DNA of 64,000 nt from Pristionchus mayeri (GCA_036245805.1 BTRK01000006.1:1839613-1903612); one strand, 5' to 3'; positions 49,815 to 61,525 are shown, counted from the first letter of the stretch. Translations and numbers: made by a program. The notes: generated by a model from the sequence alone, not told the origin.

Positions 49815-52800
49815 CTATGCTTGCTTCTTCCCTCGCCCTCTTCCTCGCCCTCTCTTGGGTGGCTCGTACGTCGAGTCGCCGTCGGATCCCTCATCTTCTC
49901 CATCTTCTCCATCTTCCTGCCCTCTCTTCGCTTTCCTCTTCCTTCCCTGCTTCGTAGATGGCTCTTCCTCGTCTTCTCCTTCCGTCTCTCGATCAGCTTT
50001 CTCTCTTCCCTTCCCACTGGATGCTCCTCTTCCCCTGCCGCGGCCTCGCCGAGGTCCTCTCCCTCGCCCTCTTCCACTTCCTCTTCCTCGTCCACTCCCA
50101 ACACCGGCGACCTTCTTCTCATCTTCTCCCTCATCCCAGTCTGGTCCAGAGGAGGCATCCACTACCTCAGCTCCCTCCTCTCCCACTGGCACTTCTTCTA
50201 CTCGGGACTCGCCTGTATCATCTCCTTCCTCGTGCTCCGAATCGTCCTCGGAGGGGGCGATTGGATTGGAGTCTGAATCGACATCCTCTCCGTATGCCGC
50301 TCCGTACTCAATGGAGACATCGCTCTCATCTCCCTTCGAATCGCCTTCCGACTCCTCCTCATCGGCATAGAGAGCAGCCATGTAGCGATTGGAGTCGGGG
50401 ATTCCCTTCCTCTTGAGGAATGAAGCATCCTTCATCTCACGGACCACTCCTTCCACCTCATCCCAGACCTGACAAGATATTAGTTAGACATATTTTTTTT
50501 GTTAACAATTTCGGCATAGCTCGATGAACTAATTTAGTTTGAATATTCTAACTTCTCTCCTCCAGTACTGGTCCACTGATTCCATCTTCCTCTTCACACA
50601 CTTTGCCTCTCTACCCTTTGCTCTTGTCTGGTAGGAGGACTTCTCCTTTCTCACTCCGAGCACGCCTGCCATCGCAATGGTGTTGTGGTGCAACACCCCC
50701 ATCTTCACCTTATCCTCGTAAGCCACAGCCGAACTAAATAGATGAGTTAATAACTGGATATTAGACGTTTCAATTAGTGGAGGTAATGACGGTATTGATT
50801 ACTAACCTGGCTATCCGCTTGGGCGCGTAGATGTTCAGCAAGCTGTTAAACCATTCGCATGGTGACGTGTTCTTCTTGGGGGAGGCTCGTTCCAGGGCGA
50901 GGATGAAGGAAGGCTTGAGGATGACCTCCTTCAGATGAGCGAACTCAGCGCTTTTCGGATCGATCTCGTGATCTGAAGCATCGTGGAGGCATTCGCTGAT
51001 ACCTTTCAAGAAGGGGACCTGAAGTACATATTTATTAACGTGCATGGGTACTAATGTGTACTAATACTGCTCATTAATCATTCCAACATTCATGCTAACC
51101 TTCTCAAAATTCTTATGCCACCCAGCGACGTGAGCGAGCGAACTTTTCATGTATTCTACTCCCTTCGTCCTGTCCTTCTCGAACTTTCCATGGACGAAGT
51201 AGCAGTGGTCGATCAGCTCGCGTCGCCAGTGCTTGATGCGGGGGCAGTCTTTGCGCTTTGTTAGCTGAATGCAAATATTGCTATTTGTGCTATACTATAT
51301 TCTGAGTATATTGTTGTGTCAACTAAGTTATTTTGAGTACCTCGCGAAGCGCCTTGTTCAGATTCTTGACAATGTGCCAGAAGTCCAGTGATGCTGAATT
51401 CCAGGAAAGAGATCACGCATCATTTTGGATATCTTGGCATCATTGTCAGATACGAGCGATGTGATCTAAAGCAAACCAGCATGGTTCCCGTTTCAATTAG
51501 GAATGGTTTATCACCAAATGACTCTTACTTCTCAATGATCTCTCACCGATCCGATCGGAGGAGAATGAAATAAACCATTCATTGAAAAACCATTCCTAGT
51601 TTGTATATTATGGGTCAGTGTTTGTTGATGACTAACCAGTTGCTTCGCCTGCAGTTCCCTCAGCCCCATCCTCACTCCCTCCTTCTCCATACGACCACTC
51701 ACCCCATCTGGAATAGAAGGACATAATCATTACTCACTCCAACTAACACTACCTATCCCCGGCATATCCTTATGCATATTCTTGACGTGGACGATGAGAT
51801 TACTCTCGATGTCCACGAAGGGAACGGTGCAATTGGGTGCCGTTCGGCCCACATGGGAATTCCGCCCATCGACTGCGATGCCAATGCCTGCCTGAAATTC
51901 GAAATTTGAAATGATTGCGATTGTGTCGTACTGTAAATCACTACTATACCTACCGTATCCCTCGGTCATTTCAGATACTACAGTATACCTAACACATTTA
52001 TGCTTTACAGGGTCTGGAGCTCGGCTACTTTCGAACGCGAGAAGTATGGTGGATCACTACCAAAGGTGGGGGAAATCAGGGGTAGTGGGTAGATCCCCTC
52101 ATTGAAACAATTGAGGGTGGGCAGCGAAAGCTGCCTCGCCGGGGAGATGAAGAAGAAGGAGATCAGGTGAGAGGGGGGGGGAGGGCTGTCGAAGGGATGT
52201 AGGGAGGGCATAACAGCAGTAATGCAAGGAGTATTCACTAACTATGTTGGACGTTCGCACGGTGGCCTCAGCTTGTTTCATGTGTCTGATGAAGACCTTA
52301 TCCACAGCGGGAACCACAATCCGTTTGAGCTGTCGTCGCATTGTCCGCTCAGAGGGAAGTGCGAGACCGATTAGCTTGCCCATGTCCAGGAATCTCTGAA
52401 TTCAGTTTCCGGGCTACTGTACTTTACGGCCATTGGGACTAGGTTGTTCTGTTTTTTCAACATAGTTATATGGACTAACCGGGCGGGATACAGAAGTAGT
52501 GTGGACGGCCGAAGTCAACTTGAGGTTTCCCTCGAAGTATCTTTCGACCATAGGCTGAGAATGCCACTCGACTTCTCTCTCGCACACTAAACACTCCCAT
52601 TGCAGGACCAGTGCCGAGCCTACGGTGCGGCACTTGAATGTGCCCTCCTCGATCTCCTTCTTCCCACACTGGTGGCAACGAGTGAAGAGGGAAAGAAGGC
52701 ATTCTTTCTTCACTAGGAAGTAGTCGTGACTGGGTGGGGTAGGGGGACCACATTGAACACCCGTCTCAGAGGTCACTTCGGTGTTGGTCGTTTCTTGAGA

Positions 52801-53986
52801 TCGGATGTAGGACTGAAATGATGTAAATAATACTCGCTATATTATAATAGGGAATTATAAGTTTTACCGTTCTAAAATTGTTGTTTTGTGTTCTGGTTTC
52901 ATGTACTATTCCACCATATTACAATGTGATAGAGCGTGGCCTAGTTCGGCAGAAATTCAATTTTCGTGCCACGGGGGAAATGACTTCGCATGCTCTCTTC
53001 AGTTCGTTTGCGTTTTCTCTCACCGACTATTACTGTTAGAGAGCACAAGTAATGAAGGGAGCCAATTCGTGAACAAAACAACCACTAGTCAAGAATCTGC
53101 CAGGTGGCGCTCTCTCACTTTTGTACACTAGTGCGTCTACTAGTGATCAGGGCACGTGTCAGTTCGTGAAAAGGGGTAATATTTGTTTGAAATCTAATCA
53201 ATGATCAACGTTTCACTGTTCTGTTGTTTGATCTTTCTCTATTCGTTCACATTTCTAGCTTTCATAATTGAATAAATATTTCAAATGGTATTGTTGCACG
53301 TACTCCAGATGCTCCAGATACTCCAGACTGGGTGCGTTGAGGCGATGGGAAAAGTAGGTCAGACATGGCATCGACCATGGCCTCTACGGTAGGAGCTGGC
53401 TCTGGCTGAAAGACTCCGGGCTGGAATGTCACATAGTCTTGTACATGTATGTGTGTTTTATTGCCTCCTCAGGGATTGTATATTATTCGGCCTCCCCAGG
53501 GCATAAGAGTATTCGAATGTCTTTCGGAAGTAAATAATTGTGCCCTGTACCTGTACATCGCTCTCCTCATTGAGCCTCGGAGGCTCTTCTCCCTTCTGAC
53601 GATGCTAAAAAACGCGTAGTGAAGCAAACGGCAAATTCGATGATCAATTACAAAACAAGAAAGAGCTTTTTATCGATTCAGCATTGGATTATACAACCGA
53701 GAGGCCCTGATAACGGTGACAGTATGTCCAATAGGTGAAATACATTATGACTCACGTCTTCAGGGCCTTCGCGGTCCAGGTGGTTTCTTCCTTTGAAGTG
53801 GTTCGGGCAGAGCCACGCTCGCCTCCCCTCTCCTTGAATCCTAGCAACCTTCTCTTGCAGCAGCTCGAACTCATCCTCGATGAGGTTCAGGCGGAGCAGC
53901 CATTCCCTTCCCATCCCAGCAATGTCGGGAATCTTGCGGCATTGGTGGGAACGACGAGGGCAGGCGGAGCAGTTAACCGTAGCCAT
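49815..53986 (-). CDS. THAP-finger, DDE-transposase-like protein (one frameshift)
   Basis: Exons: 53986-53756, 53604-53551, 53420-53304, 52812-52480, 52395-52243, 51891-51753, 51707-51637, 51465-51341, 51264-51100, 51018-50807, 50733-50553, 50468-49815. All phases agree for about 811 aa except exon 8, which is one base short near 51387. Residues 1-77 form a THAP finger (C6, C9, EWLLRL, LC60PNH63F). Residues 135-245 contain a cysteine ribbon (CHQCGKK, CLVCEREVEWHSQP). The core has AVDGRNSH (D304), SLVSDNDAK (D373), then, beyond the frameshift, DFWHIVKNLNKALRE, and SPCEWFNSLLNIYAPKR (E518), in the order of THAP/DDE transposases of Kolobok type (inference). The triad assignment is mine. Residues 595-811 are acidic then RG-rich (GRGRGSGRGRGRG). 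No terminal repeats were found around it, so a domesticated or degenerate transposase is possible. Confidence 0.75.
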
Positions 53987-54089
53987 GCACTGATAGCAAA
54001 TGTAAGCAAGAATCGTGCAATTAGAATGAATATGAAGCGATCAGAAAACGCTCGTTCGCTATTCAGTAGGGGCAGATTACTTCACTAAC

Positions 54090-54446
54090 CGCATTATACA
54101 TGACCGACCTCTTTTCTAATACAATTCAGGCCACAAAACAGTGAAATACAACATAAATAACTGAAAAAAAGTTAAAGAAAGCAAAGAAATTGCCGAAGAA
54201 GACGGCCGGCCAGCCGATCTGAAAACCGATAATCAAGATGCTTCGAATACAGTAATTTTAATATATATTTTTTGAATTTTTTGAAACGTCGAATTTACAC
54301 GCTACCACAGTAATACACTATATATTTAATTATTTATTTTTATTGCTTAAATAATTTTTTTAATTTTTTTAGTTTATTGCATTTAACTAAGGGGTGGATG
54401 AGACGCAATTTAAGGCACACTTGATTTTTGATGTCCGAATCCCTTT
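54090..54446. other. Region upstream of the THAP gene, no gene seen
   Basis: AT-rich sequence between the THAP gene start (53986, minus) and the SRDDELTV repeat. It should hold the promoter of the THAP gene, but I recognise no specific element. Confidence 0.5.
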
Positions 54447-54566
54447 AAGCACGGTCAGTTCATCATCTCTACTTTTAACTGGGTCCATATCAGCGAACTT
54501 GTCTCTCCGATAAATTTTTGTATGCATCGTCTTGTTCCCCTTTTTTCGAAAAGTGATCGTCTTTCT
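54447..54566 (-). repeat. Third copy of the SRDDELTV coding-like repeat
   Basis: The sequence from AAGCACGGTCAGTTCATCAT to TTTCGAAAAGTGATCG matches the 45828-46170 repeats, including the encoded KKGNKTMHTKIYRRDKFADM on the minus strand. It lies about 8.3 kb away and is truncated where the others continue with LARIEKD. Confidence 0.85.
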
Positions 54567-55195
54567 CATGAGCAGCCGCTCGATTCCTATCGAAACGAGA
54601 TCGAATTACAAAATTTGTATGAATTTTGGAGAAAATATCACTCCGAGAATTGAGCTAGAATCACGATTCATGGGAATGGAGAGGAAATCTTGATATGAGT
54701 TCTATTCTATTCGATTTTGGCCATCCTGCGGCATTCCTGAGTGACCACCGAAACAGCTTTGTGCTCTTCATTTTGGAGCTTGCTGCGGGCATCACGTACT
54801 TTGAGAGCTGTTTTCTTGGATATGGTAAAAGATGAAAGCAAATTTGCCGTCCACAATCCCCGCCTCCATTCAGGAGTGCTTCAAAAATTTTTGGTATATA
54901 TCCCTCTCTCGGATTCGAGTCTTAAACTGAACGGTTTGTCTCCTAAATTGTGTCCATATGCCCATATGTACAAGCTTATATGTTGTCGTCCAACCTATTC
55001 AAAATCTCATATTTATCATTCATTTTCCTTAATATATATTATTCAACGCAAGTCGTCTCTACCTACACCCACAAATGTTAGCAGATGTAGTCGTTCATCT
55101 GTCAGAAATTCTTTATTTCGATGACATACGAATGAACTAGACCGAGCTCAAATTATGATTAGCAACTAGTAAGAGGCTGTGGTCTCGGGATGAAA

Positions 55196-56467
55196 TCATT
55201 CTTTCGACTGGATGCGATTGGCCCTGGGTCTTAGGTTGTACTTAGGGATCTGGTAGGGCTCAATCGTTCCCCCCTTCTCTATCTTCTTCTCCTCTCGCTT
55301 CTCTGGTCTCGGATCGTCCCTCTTATCGACTCGGGAGTTGTCCACTTCTGGGGTGCTCCTGGAAGTGGTTACGGTAGGTTACTGTATACATATATATTAC
55401 GGGGAACGGAGTAAGGTGGTCGCCGTTATCATGCCCTCCCTTGACATACTTCTGGCTCTTCTCTCGACTATCCTCCTCCTCCGAGTCTTCCTCGCTTTTC
55501 GAGGGACTCTTATCGACTCCGGAGTTGTCCGCATCTTCAGTGCTCCTGTAAGGTATACGGCAATATTAGCAAAACTCGGCAACTAAAGAAAAACGGCAAC
55601 TCAGATAAAACTTATGCAAGACTTCGCAGCCTTAGCAGAATAAGAAACCGAATCCTAAGCAACATAAGCGTTTAAGGCGTTTCTGAGCAGTCATTTGTTT
55701 CCGAGTTGTCCGTTACGCTAACATTATATACATATACAAGGTCATAAGCTCCTATAAAGTGATGACCAATGGGCTCTTGCTCACCTCTTCTCCCTCACTC
55801 TCTCACACCTTTCGAGACCAAACGCGAAATGAAATGATTCGCATTGCAATCTCAAATGCGGTCGCAAATCAACTATGGACAATAAAACAAATCATTTACG
55901 ATAGGTCACATTCCTTCTACGATTCTTCCCAATTGGAAACAGGGGTTGTTGTTGGACTAATGAGCACCGTAGCTACCGTTATACTTCCCATGACCTACTT
56001 CTGGTACTTCACTCCGTTCTCCTCCTCATCCGCTGCCATCCAGTCCCCATAAATGTCTGAGGCAGTGCGTTCCGCCGAACTGCAAATTATTAATTGTTTA
56101 ATTAGTTTAAATTTCATTTTATATTGTCGTTTAATTAGTTATTTAGGTTTAATCAGTTAATCACATCGTCTTGCTTCTCTCCTCCTCCACCTCCGAGTCT
56201 AACTCGCTTTCCGAGTTACTCTTGTCGACTCCGGAGTTATCCGCGTCTTCAGTGCTCCTGCAAGGTCTTCTATAGTGATGGTAAATCGGCACTTCATCCC
56301 AGCTACGGCATCCACAAATATCTTTTCTTGGGTACGGCATGTAATATTGTTTCTTTCAATCCTCCCAATTGTAACCAGTCAAGGATGCTTTTGGACTTGT
56401 GTGTACTGTAGCTACCGTAATTCCCCTCATGACCTACTTCTCGCTCTTTTCGCGGCTCTCCTCCTCC

Positions 56468-56498
<31 letters not shown>

Positions 56499-56774
56499 TT
56501 CCTAGATCAACCGGAATCTCCGCGGGGTCTCGCGACTTCTGACGCGATCCGCGCTCCGAGGGTGACTTGCTACGCGAGTGACGTCCACTCTTCTTCTCTT
56601 TCTTCTTCCTCTTCTTCTCATCCCTGAGCTGCAGTGATATAACTCATATTTCCGTTAATTTTTGCTGGGCCAATAAAAAAAGATGAATTCAACCTTTGCC
56701 ATTGCCTTGGCCCATCCTTCTTCGAATCCATCTTGAAAGCCCTCTCTGTAGCCAATGGCGTAATCTTCGTGCGC
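55196..56774 (-). CDS. Acidic/RS-rich protein, paralogue copy 3 (5' end open)
   Basis: Six exons join in phase: 56774-56694 (AHEDYAIGYREGFQDGFEEG), 56628-56438 (K-rich, SGRHSRSKSPSERGSRQKSR, then a Glu run), 56257-56165 (STEDADNSGVDKSNSESELD), 56079-55999 (SAERTASDIYGDWMAADEEE), 55545-55450 (STEDADNSGVDKSPSKSEED) and 55358-55196 (STPEVDNSRVDKRDD, ending YNLRPRANRIQSKE and TGA). They give 234 codons plus stop. No ATG or upstream exon was assigned, so the N-terminus is missing from this model. Three exons share the STEDADNSGVDK motif, showing exon duplication within the gene. The Gx3G and RS exons are close paralogues of 42262-42182 and 42113-41970. Composition suggests a nuclear or chromatin-associated protein; function unknown. 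The acceptor before exon 56774 is weak. Confidence 0.6.
56458..56493. repeat. (CTC)n trinucleotide tract encoding poly-Glu
   Basis: Twelve CTC/TCC triplets in a row, read as GAG codons on the minus strand inside exon 56628-56438. Length changes of whole triplets would keep the frame. Confidence 0.95.
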
Positions 56775-56952
56775 CTTTAAATTGGATTCATTTGGATAGT
56801 TCTTCAATACATTTTGAACATTCCTATGCAAAAATCAAATTTTTATCTACATTTCCCACAAAGTTATTGATGTCCAAAAATAGTCATTCAAAAAGGTGAT
56901 TTTTTCATGCCCTGAGGGCAAATTATGAGTTATCGTTTTCACATTCTCAGGA

Positions 56953-57198
56953 TCATCTTGATTCACGATAGGGATCATTTTGATGTTTTGAACGGGTCTC
57001 TAGCTGGTCTAGGAGCTGAGTTCTGAATTTCAGATCTTGTTTTTGCAGCAAGGCTGCAGCAAATGTGCGGTCGCGCAGCAACTTCTTTTCTGGGTAGATC
57101 CCGGGCTTGTCTCCAACCTCACCAAGTTTGGCGAGTTGGAAAAAATTTATGTAAGAATAATGGATGTTTGAAAAAGGGTTGCTCGATTGCGTCATCAC
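56953..57198 (-). other. Unassigned minus-strand open frame
   Basis: An 81-codon frame containing LAKLGEVGDKPGIYPEKKLL and QLLDQLETRSKHQNDPYRES. It has protein-like composition but no motif I recognise, and no clear splice partners. It lies in about 1.15 kb of sequence (56790-57935) absent from the duplicate block near 42.3 kb, so it may belong to an inserted element. Confidence 0.25.
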
Positions 57199-57199
57199 T

Positions 57200-57934
57200 A
57201 CGCAATCAGTTATGATGCACGTGATGACGGTTGGCGTGCCTAGAATCTCATTATTTTATGAATACCATGTGTTATGGCCATGGCGGTAGATTACTAGCGT
57301 ATATATGATTTGGATCTACACATCATCGTGAGAAGGTGATAAGTCTCAGAAAATTAACTTCGGAAAACGGCTACTTTAAGCATTTTGGAATAAATTCAGA
57401 TTATCGAATACTTGTGGGATTCTGATTCTGCCCAATTGGGGAACACTTGGGTAGGAGCTCTTTGCACTACAAAGCACAAAAAATCCGGATTCGAACGTGT
57501 CTGGGAGGCAGGGGAATCCAAAAAGTGTTGATTTCAGCAGATGAATCTGAACATGATTATTTCGAAGTCTGCAGTTCTTGAACGGGAAGTCATATCCTGT
57601 CCTAAATTTGTTTGCATACTTATTGGGGAAAGTATTTCACAACCCATCGAAATTGAACATCATCAATGTTGTGAAGGAAATTGCGCTCAGCAATTTGTGA
57701 TCTATGATTTTCCCAGGCAGTAGTTCTGTAATTTGGCCAATATTTCTAGTAGGTTTCTCAAGGCAGGTTTGGTGGGCTATGTCGTTTGATATACCCAGTC
57801 AAAGTACTTTGTAATATTATGCTAAATGTAGCCTTTGCGCTATTCCCCTCGGAGCATAGAGCAATTGAAAAGTCGGAGGTCAGAATGTTGGTGCATGAAA
57901 AAAGAAAGAAACTTATGAACCAACCTAATACATT
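57200..57934. other. Spacer, no gene seen
   Basis: Unique sequence without exon signals I can support. A 60-codon plus-strand frame (57541-57723) is not convincing. Confidence 0.5.
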
Positions 57935-58374
57935 GTTTTATTATAGTTTATAATTATTTTATACATTGTTTTAGTGCATAATTATTTTATTACGTACGCT
58001 TAAGAGGATTTGGAGAATTAATAGGCGACATATGAAATACCGGGAATTCATTTTTAGGACACGTGGTTATTGGGTTCTATTGAATTCTCCCACTCATCGG
58101 TTTTCTTCGAATCGCTCCTCACGCGCCGTTGACAGCGCTCGCATCGCGGGGATAAGTGCAGGTTCGGATACACTTACTTGGGGTATATCGTGTTAGAACT
58201 GGTCATTTTAGAACTCCAGATTGGGTGAAAAAAAGTTCTACAAACTCGTAAATTAGTTCAAAAACAAACATTTCTAAAATGTCCACTTCTAATGTGATGC
58301 ATCCTCCGTATCTACTGTCCTCACATTTGTGCTAGCCGTTACCTGTCCGGTCCCGAATTGGCAGCCGTTGAGAT

Positions 58375-58675
58375 ACGTGACAGAATAAATTTACCATTTC
58401 TTGTCTGCACAATGTAATCAAATTTATTTATTTCGAGGCAATTTAAATTATTTATAATTCAAAAAATCAAAATGGGTATTCCCATCTCTTGCAAAAAATA
58501 ATACAAGTACGAAGTTTTCGAACACCTCGTTCCACACAGTTCTGACAAATTTAACGCTAAACAATTATTTAAAGTTCATTGCTACTTCTTCAGCGTTTGA
58601 TCATTATATTTGACTCGATTGCTACATATCGGACAATTTGGCAATGCCATTAGCAATTTTATAGTTCGTGAGTGG
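58375..58675. repeat. Dispersed duplicated block, copy B
   Basis: The counterpart of 43110-43345, starting GTGACAGAATAAATTTACCA. It includes about 55 bp (CAGCGTTTGATCATTATATT and following) missing from copy A, which is part of the coding exon of the gene fragment at 58582-59430. Confidence 0.8.
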
Positions 58676-59430
58676 ACCGGTACAGTGGCATAAAAGTTTC
58701 TGGACATAATTTTCCGATTATTTTGAGCCCAATGCCATCTCTCTAGCACATCTGGGAGCTGAAATACAGCGTTGCCGGATTAAAAACCGGAAAATTCCTA
58801 AATGCCGGCTCTGGGACCTATGACTCATATTTTTCAAAAACTTGTGTCGTTACCGGAGCAATGTCAACAAAGAAGAAGGAGCCAAACTTTGCCATGGCTT
58901 TGGCCCAGCCCGCATCAAATCCAGAATCGTAGCCCTCTTTGAAGCCAACGGCGAAGCCGTTTTCGTAGTCACCATCAATTGCGTAGTTCACGCCGCAATT
59001 GATTGTGACCTACAGAAAGGAATGCATTTTAATCGATTTTGCAATCCAGAAAGTAGTAAAATTACAGAAAAATAAGTATTGTCTAAAAGAGTGTATACTC
59101 ACTTTATTTCCCTTTTTTGTGGAACACATTTTGAACAAATCGCTGGAGTGATAATGCCGAGGGCAATAAAATAAAAATACAACTAAAGATAAACTCCAGA
59201 GCTAAAGATAACAAAATTGGTAATATCACTTACCTTGCACTTGTGATGCCAAAACGGCGCACGCTCTCTTCGTTTCACACGCTCTCTCGCTCTGTCTGAC
59301 TGGCGAGAGAGCGTGTTAAACGAGGAGAGCGCGCTCCGTTTTGGCATCACTTACCTTGCACCGTCCGGCGAAATGGAAGTTGCTGACCGCTTGAGGCGGC
59401 GACTCCGTACGAGAATGACTTGAATGACTT
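58582..59430 (-). CDS. Paralogue copy 4: SHSS, Gx3G and CPIC exons
   Basis: Exons 59430-59355 (SHSSHSRTESPPQAVSNFHF), 59009-58854 (VTINCGVNYAIDGDYENGFA then VGFKEGYDSGFDAGWAKAMA) and 58758-58582 (LPDVLERWHWAQNNRKIM, ending LPNCPICSNRVKYNDQTLKK and TAG). All three join in phase, with TTACAG, TGTAG and TTTCAG acceptors and GTAAGT and GTAACG donors. The first two exons parallel 42800-42731 and 42262-42182. The CPIC pair with flanking basic residues might be half of a zinc-binding motif, but the chain stops soon after. The 5' end is not identified. The family is unknown; it could be a short functional gene or a truncated duplicate. Confidence 0.5.
59243..59350. mobile_element. 108-bp MITE that duplicated a splice donor
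   Basis: Inverted ends GTGATGCCAAAACGG with arms containing ACGCTCTCTTCGTTT and CGCTCTCTCGC, and a 12-bp loop. The 16-bp sequence ATCACTTACCTTGCAC occurs immediately on both sides (59225-59240 and 59346-59361), overlapping the element ends. Read on the minus strand it contains the exon end and donor GTGCAAG/GTAAGTGAT of the copy 4 gene. The likely target duplication is TTACCTTGCAC (11 bp), with two extra T on one side. Confidence 0.8.
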
Positions 59431-60074
59431 CTGTAATGCATAGGAATTATTATAGAAAGGCTCCATGGTACGCGAATGGCAATTACAGTCTCAGGTGTAG
59501 TCGTAATTGTATTGACCGAAGCCATCATGAACTTTGCAGAAATATAGTGGTTTCGGTTTCCTCTCAATAACTTTGCTCGACCCTATCTCAGCTATATGGT
59601 ATCCAATACGTGAACTGTATCTTCCAAGCCCCTGCTGAGGAGCTCGCTACTCAACCCTAGAATCATTATCTGCTCTTACAATCATCCATGTACTTATTAC
59701 TCATTTCTGCACAACAGCTAGTGACAGGCCGCCTCGGAGGGAAAATAAGAGAATGAACGGATAATGGAGGACGAGTGCGAGAGGAAGGAGAGAATACGTG
59801 ACAGACTGTATCATTGCACTTTATTTACGAGTCAGATAATTCACTATATTGGTCTCCAGTGCATAGACCATTTAAATTACCTTTTATAAAGATACCTAGT
59901 CAGAGTGGGTGGGAGCGGGAGAGGGAGAGGCAAAGGTAAAAAAGCTCCACGAGCTCCACGGGCTCCACGAGCGACCCTCCCTCTGATTCCCTATATCATT
60001 ATTCTTCTTCCTCTCAACGTTCAACTACAATGATATTCCTCTTCCTTCCGTTATCTTTTATTGGATCAGTAACA

Positions 60075-60185
60075 GTAGATGAATTCGACCTTCGCCATTG
60101 CCTTGGCCCGCTTCGAGTCCCTTGTCGAATCCTGACGCGAATCCGTCGGCGTACTCGTCTTGCGTTTTCAAATTGAATTCATTTG
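60075..60185 (-). pseudogene. Gx3G exon fragment with frameshift
   Basis: The minus strand reads TQDEYADGFASGFDKGLEAG, a match to the Gx3G exon of the paralogues. Where the others have GWAKAMAK the sequence has lost about 5 bases (GGCCAAGGC for GG-TGGGCCAAGGC) and shifts frame. The donor-like GTCGAATTCATC that follows is conserved with the other copies. Confidence 0.6.
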
Positions 60186-60360
60186 TATACATTATTTTAG
60201 TATATAATTATTTATTTTTTTATAATTATTTGACGCGTCAGAGAGCGACAACGGGCCAAAAAAGCATCATTACATCAATTATATCAAATGATCAACAAGA
60301 ATTCGTTTCAAGTCCCGGTCTGTAAAAATATTGATCAAGTACGATGATCAAGTACCCAAC

Positions 60361-60648
60361 CTGAGGCGGGTCAGCGGCGGTGGCTATGAATCGCTCTACA
60401 TTGATCTGCAAATGGAAAAAAATATCATCGTAATTTTCAAACAGATGAAAATGAGCTAGAGTAAAATTTATACGATATTTTTGTACAATTTTATTGAACA
60501 AATTCTATGGTGTCTTAATCGAAAATGGGAGTAGCAATAGATTCCAAATCTTTCGAGAGAACAATCGCACTAACAGTTGTCACGCGGAAGTTGTTGGCCA
60601 CATATGGCGCGGGCGCGGCCCTGGATCCTTGACCGGCTTCTTGAATCT
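60361..60648 (-). other. Two exon-like segments, unrecognised
   Basis: 60648-60575 (acceptor TTTTTTTAG, donor GTTAGT; IQEAGQGSRAAPAPYVANNF) and 60405-60361 (acceptor TTTGCAG, donor GTTGGG; INVERFIATAADPPQ) join in phase across a 169-bp intron. An upstream open stretch includes NWYEIVKWLDVQFSLN, but I could not find an in-phase junction. I do not recognise the protein. Confidence 0.35.
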
Positions 60649-60839
60649 CTAAAAAAATCGCTATGTTCAGTGAAAATTGCACATCCAACCACTTCACGAT
60701 CTCGTACCAGTTGGCAATTGTGTAACTTTTCAGAGCATTTTGGTGATCTACACCACCCTCCCATCCCCCTTCGTCCCCCAATTTCGGTCCCCAAAATCTC
60801 AACGCGTATTGTTGCACATAATGCGTGTACATAAAGCGT

Positions 60840-61525
60840 GCGATGCAAATTGAGAATCAAAATGAGCGAATAATTTTGTACCCGATACAGCGTGTTTCGG
60901 TTTATTTTCTTTATGGTGATAGTGTAATATTGGTATTATGTACTGATTGGCCAAACAATCATGAATCTGACACAGCTCCTGGCCAATCTATTGGTAATTA
61001 TAGAATATGATTTTTAGGGGTTGCAATACAATGTTGTCTTCCTAATGCACAAAGCAACGAATTAATAGGATCCCTTTGCCTGGTATTTCGAAATTTCATA
61101 TCTCCTCCCGTTTGGACAGATATTAACTTTATGTAGGAGTGTAATTTGTAAACCGAAATTGAGAGAGTAGGCACAGACATCTAACATTTATAATCACAAA
61201 CGATCGATAGATCGATAGCCTGATCGCTAGCGAACTGGAATGTTTCGAAAATTGAGAATTTTTGACTAATGTGTTTCGCATTTGTCAATACGGGTACTAA
61301 GTAAGGTACACTAAGTAGCACTAAGCACTCAACGACTACTATATTCATGATATTTAACCTAGTATCAATTAACTATGCGAAGGCATAACTAAACAAATGA
61401 GACAACTGTCCTCCACGTACCGACTAGATATTTTGGCAGAGGGTTCGAGACGGCCAATCGGAGTAGAGGGAAAGGCTGGAAATAAATGGAAAATGAAAGG
61501 TGAGTACGAGGGAAAAGAACGTATA
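60840..61525. other. Spacer, no gene seen
   Basis: AT-rich sequence with short frames only. GATCGATAGATCGATAG near 61201 is a minor local repeat. Confidence 0.55.

Noticed and set aside
49674..50416. Plus-strand Ser/Pro/Leu-rich frames of 152-200 codons
   Set aside because: They are shadows of the acidic and RG-rich last exon of the minus-strand THAP gene; their composition is the complement of Glu, Asp, Gly and Arg codons.
54741..55124. 127-codon plus-strand frame
   Set aside because: No recognisable motif or splice context. The opposite strand has a more protein-like stretch (ISKKTALKVRDARSKLQNEE) ending in TAG near 54716, but with no in-phase partner it is too weak to list as a gene.
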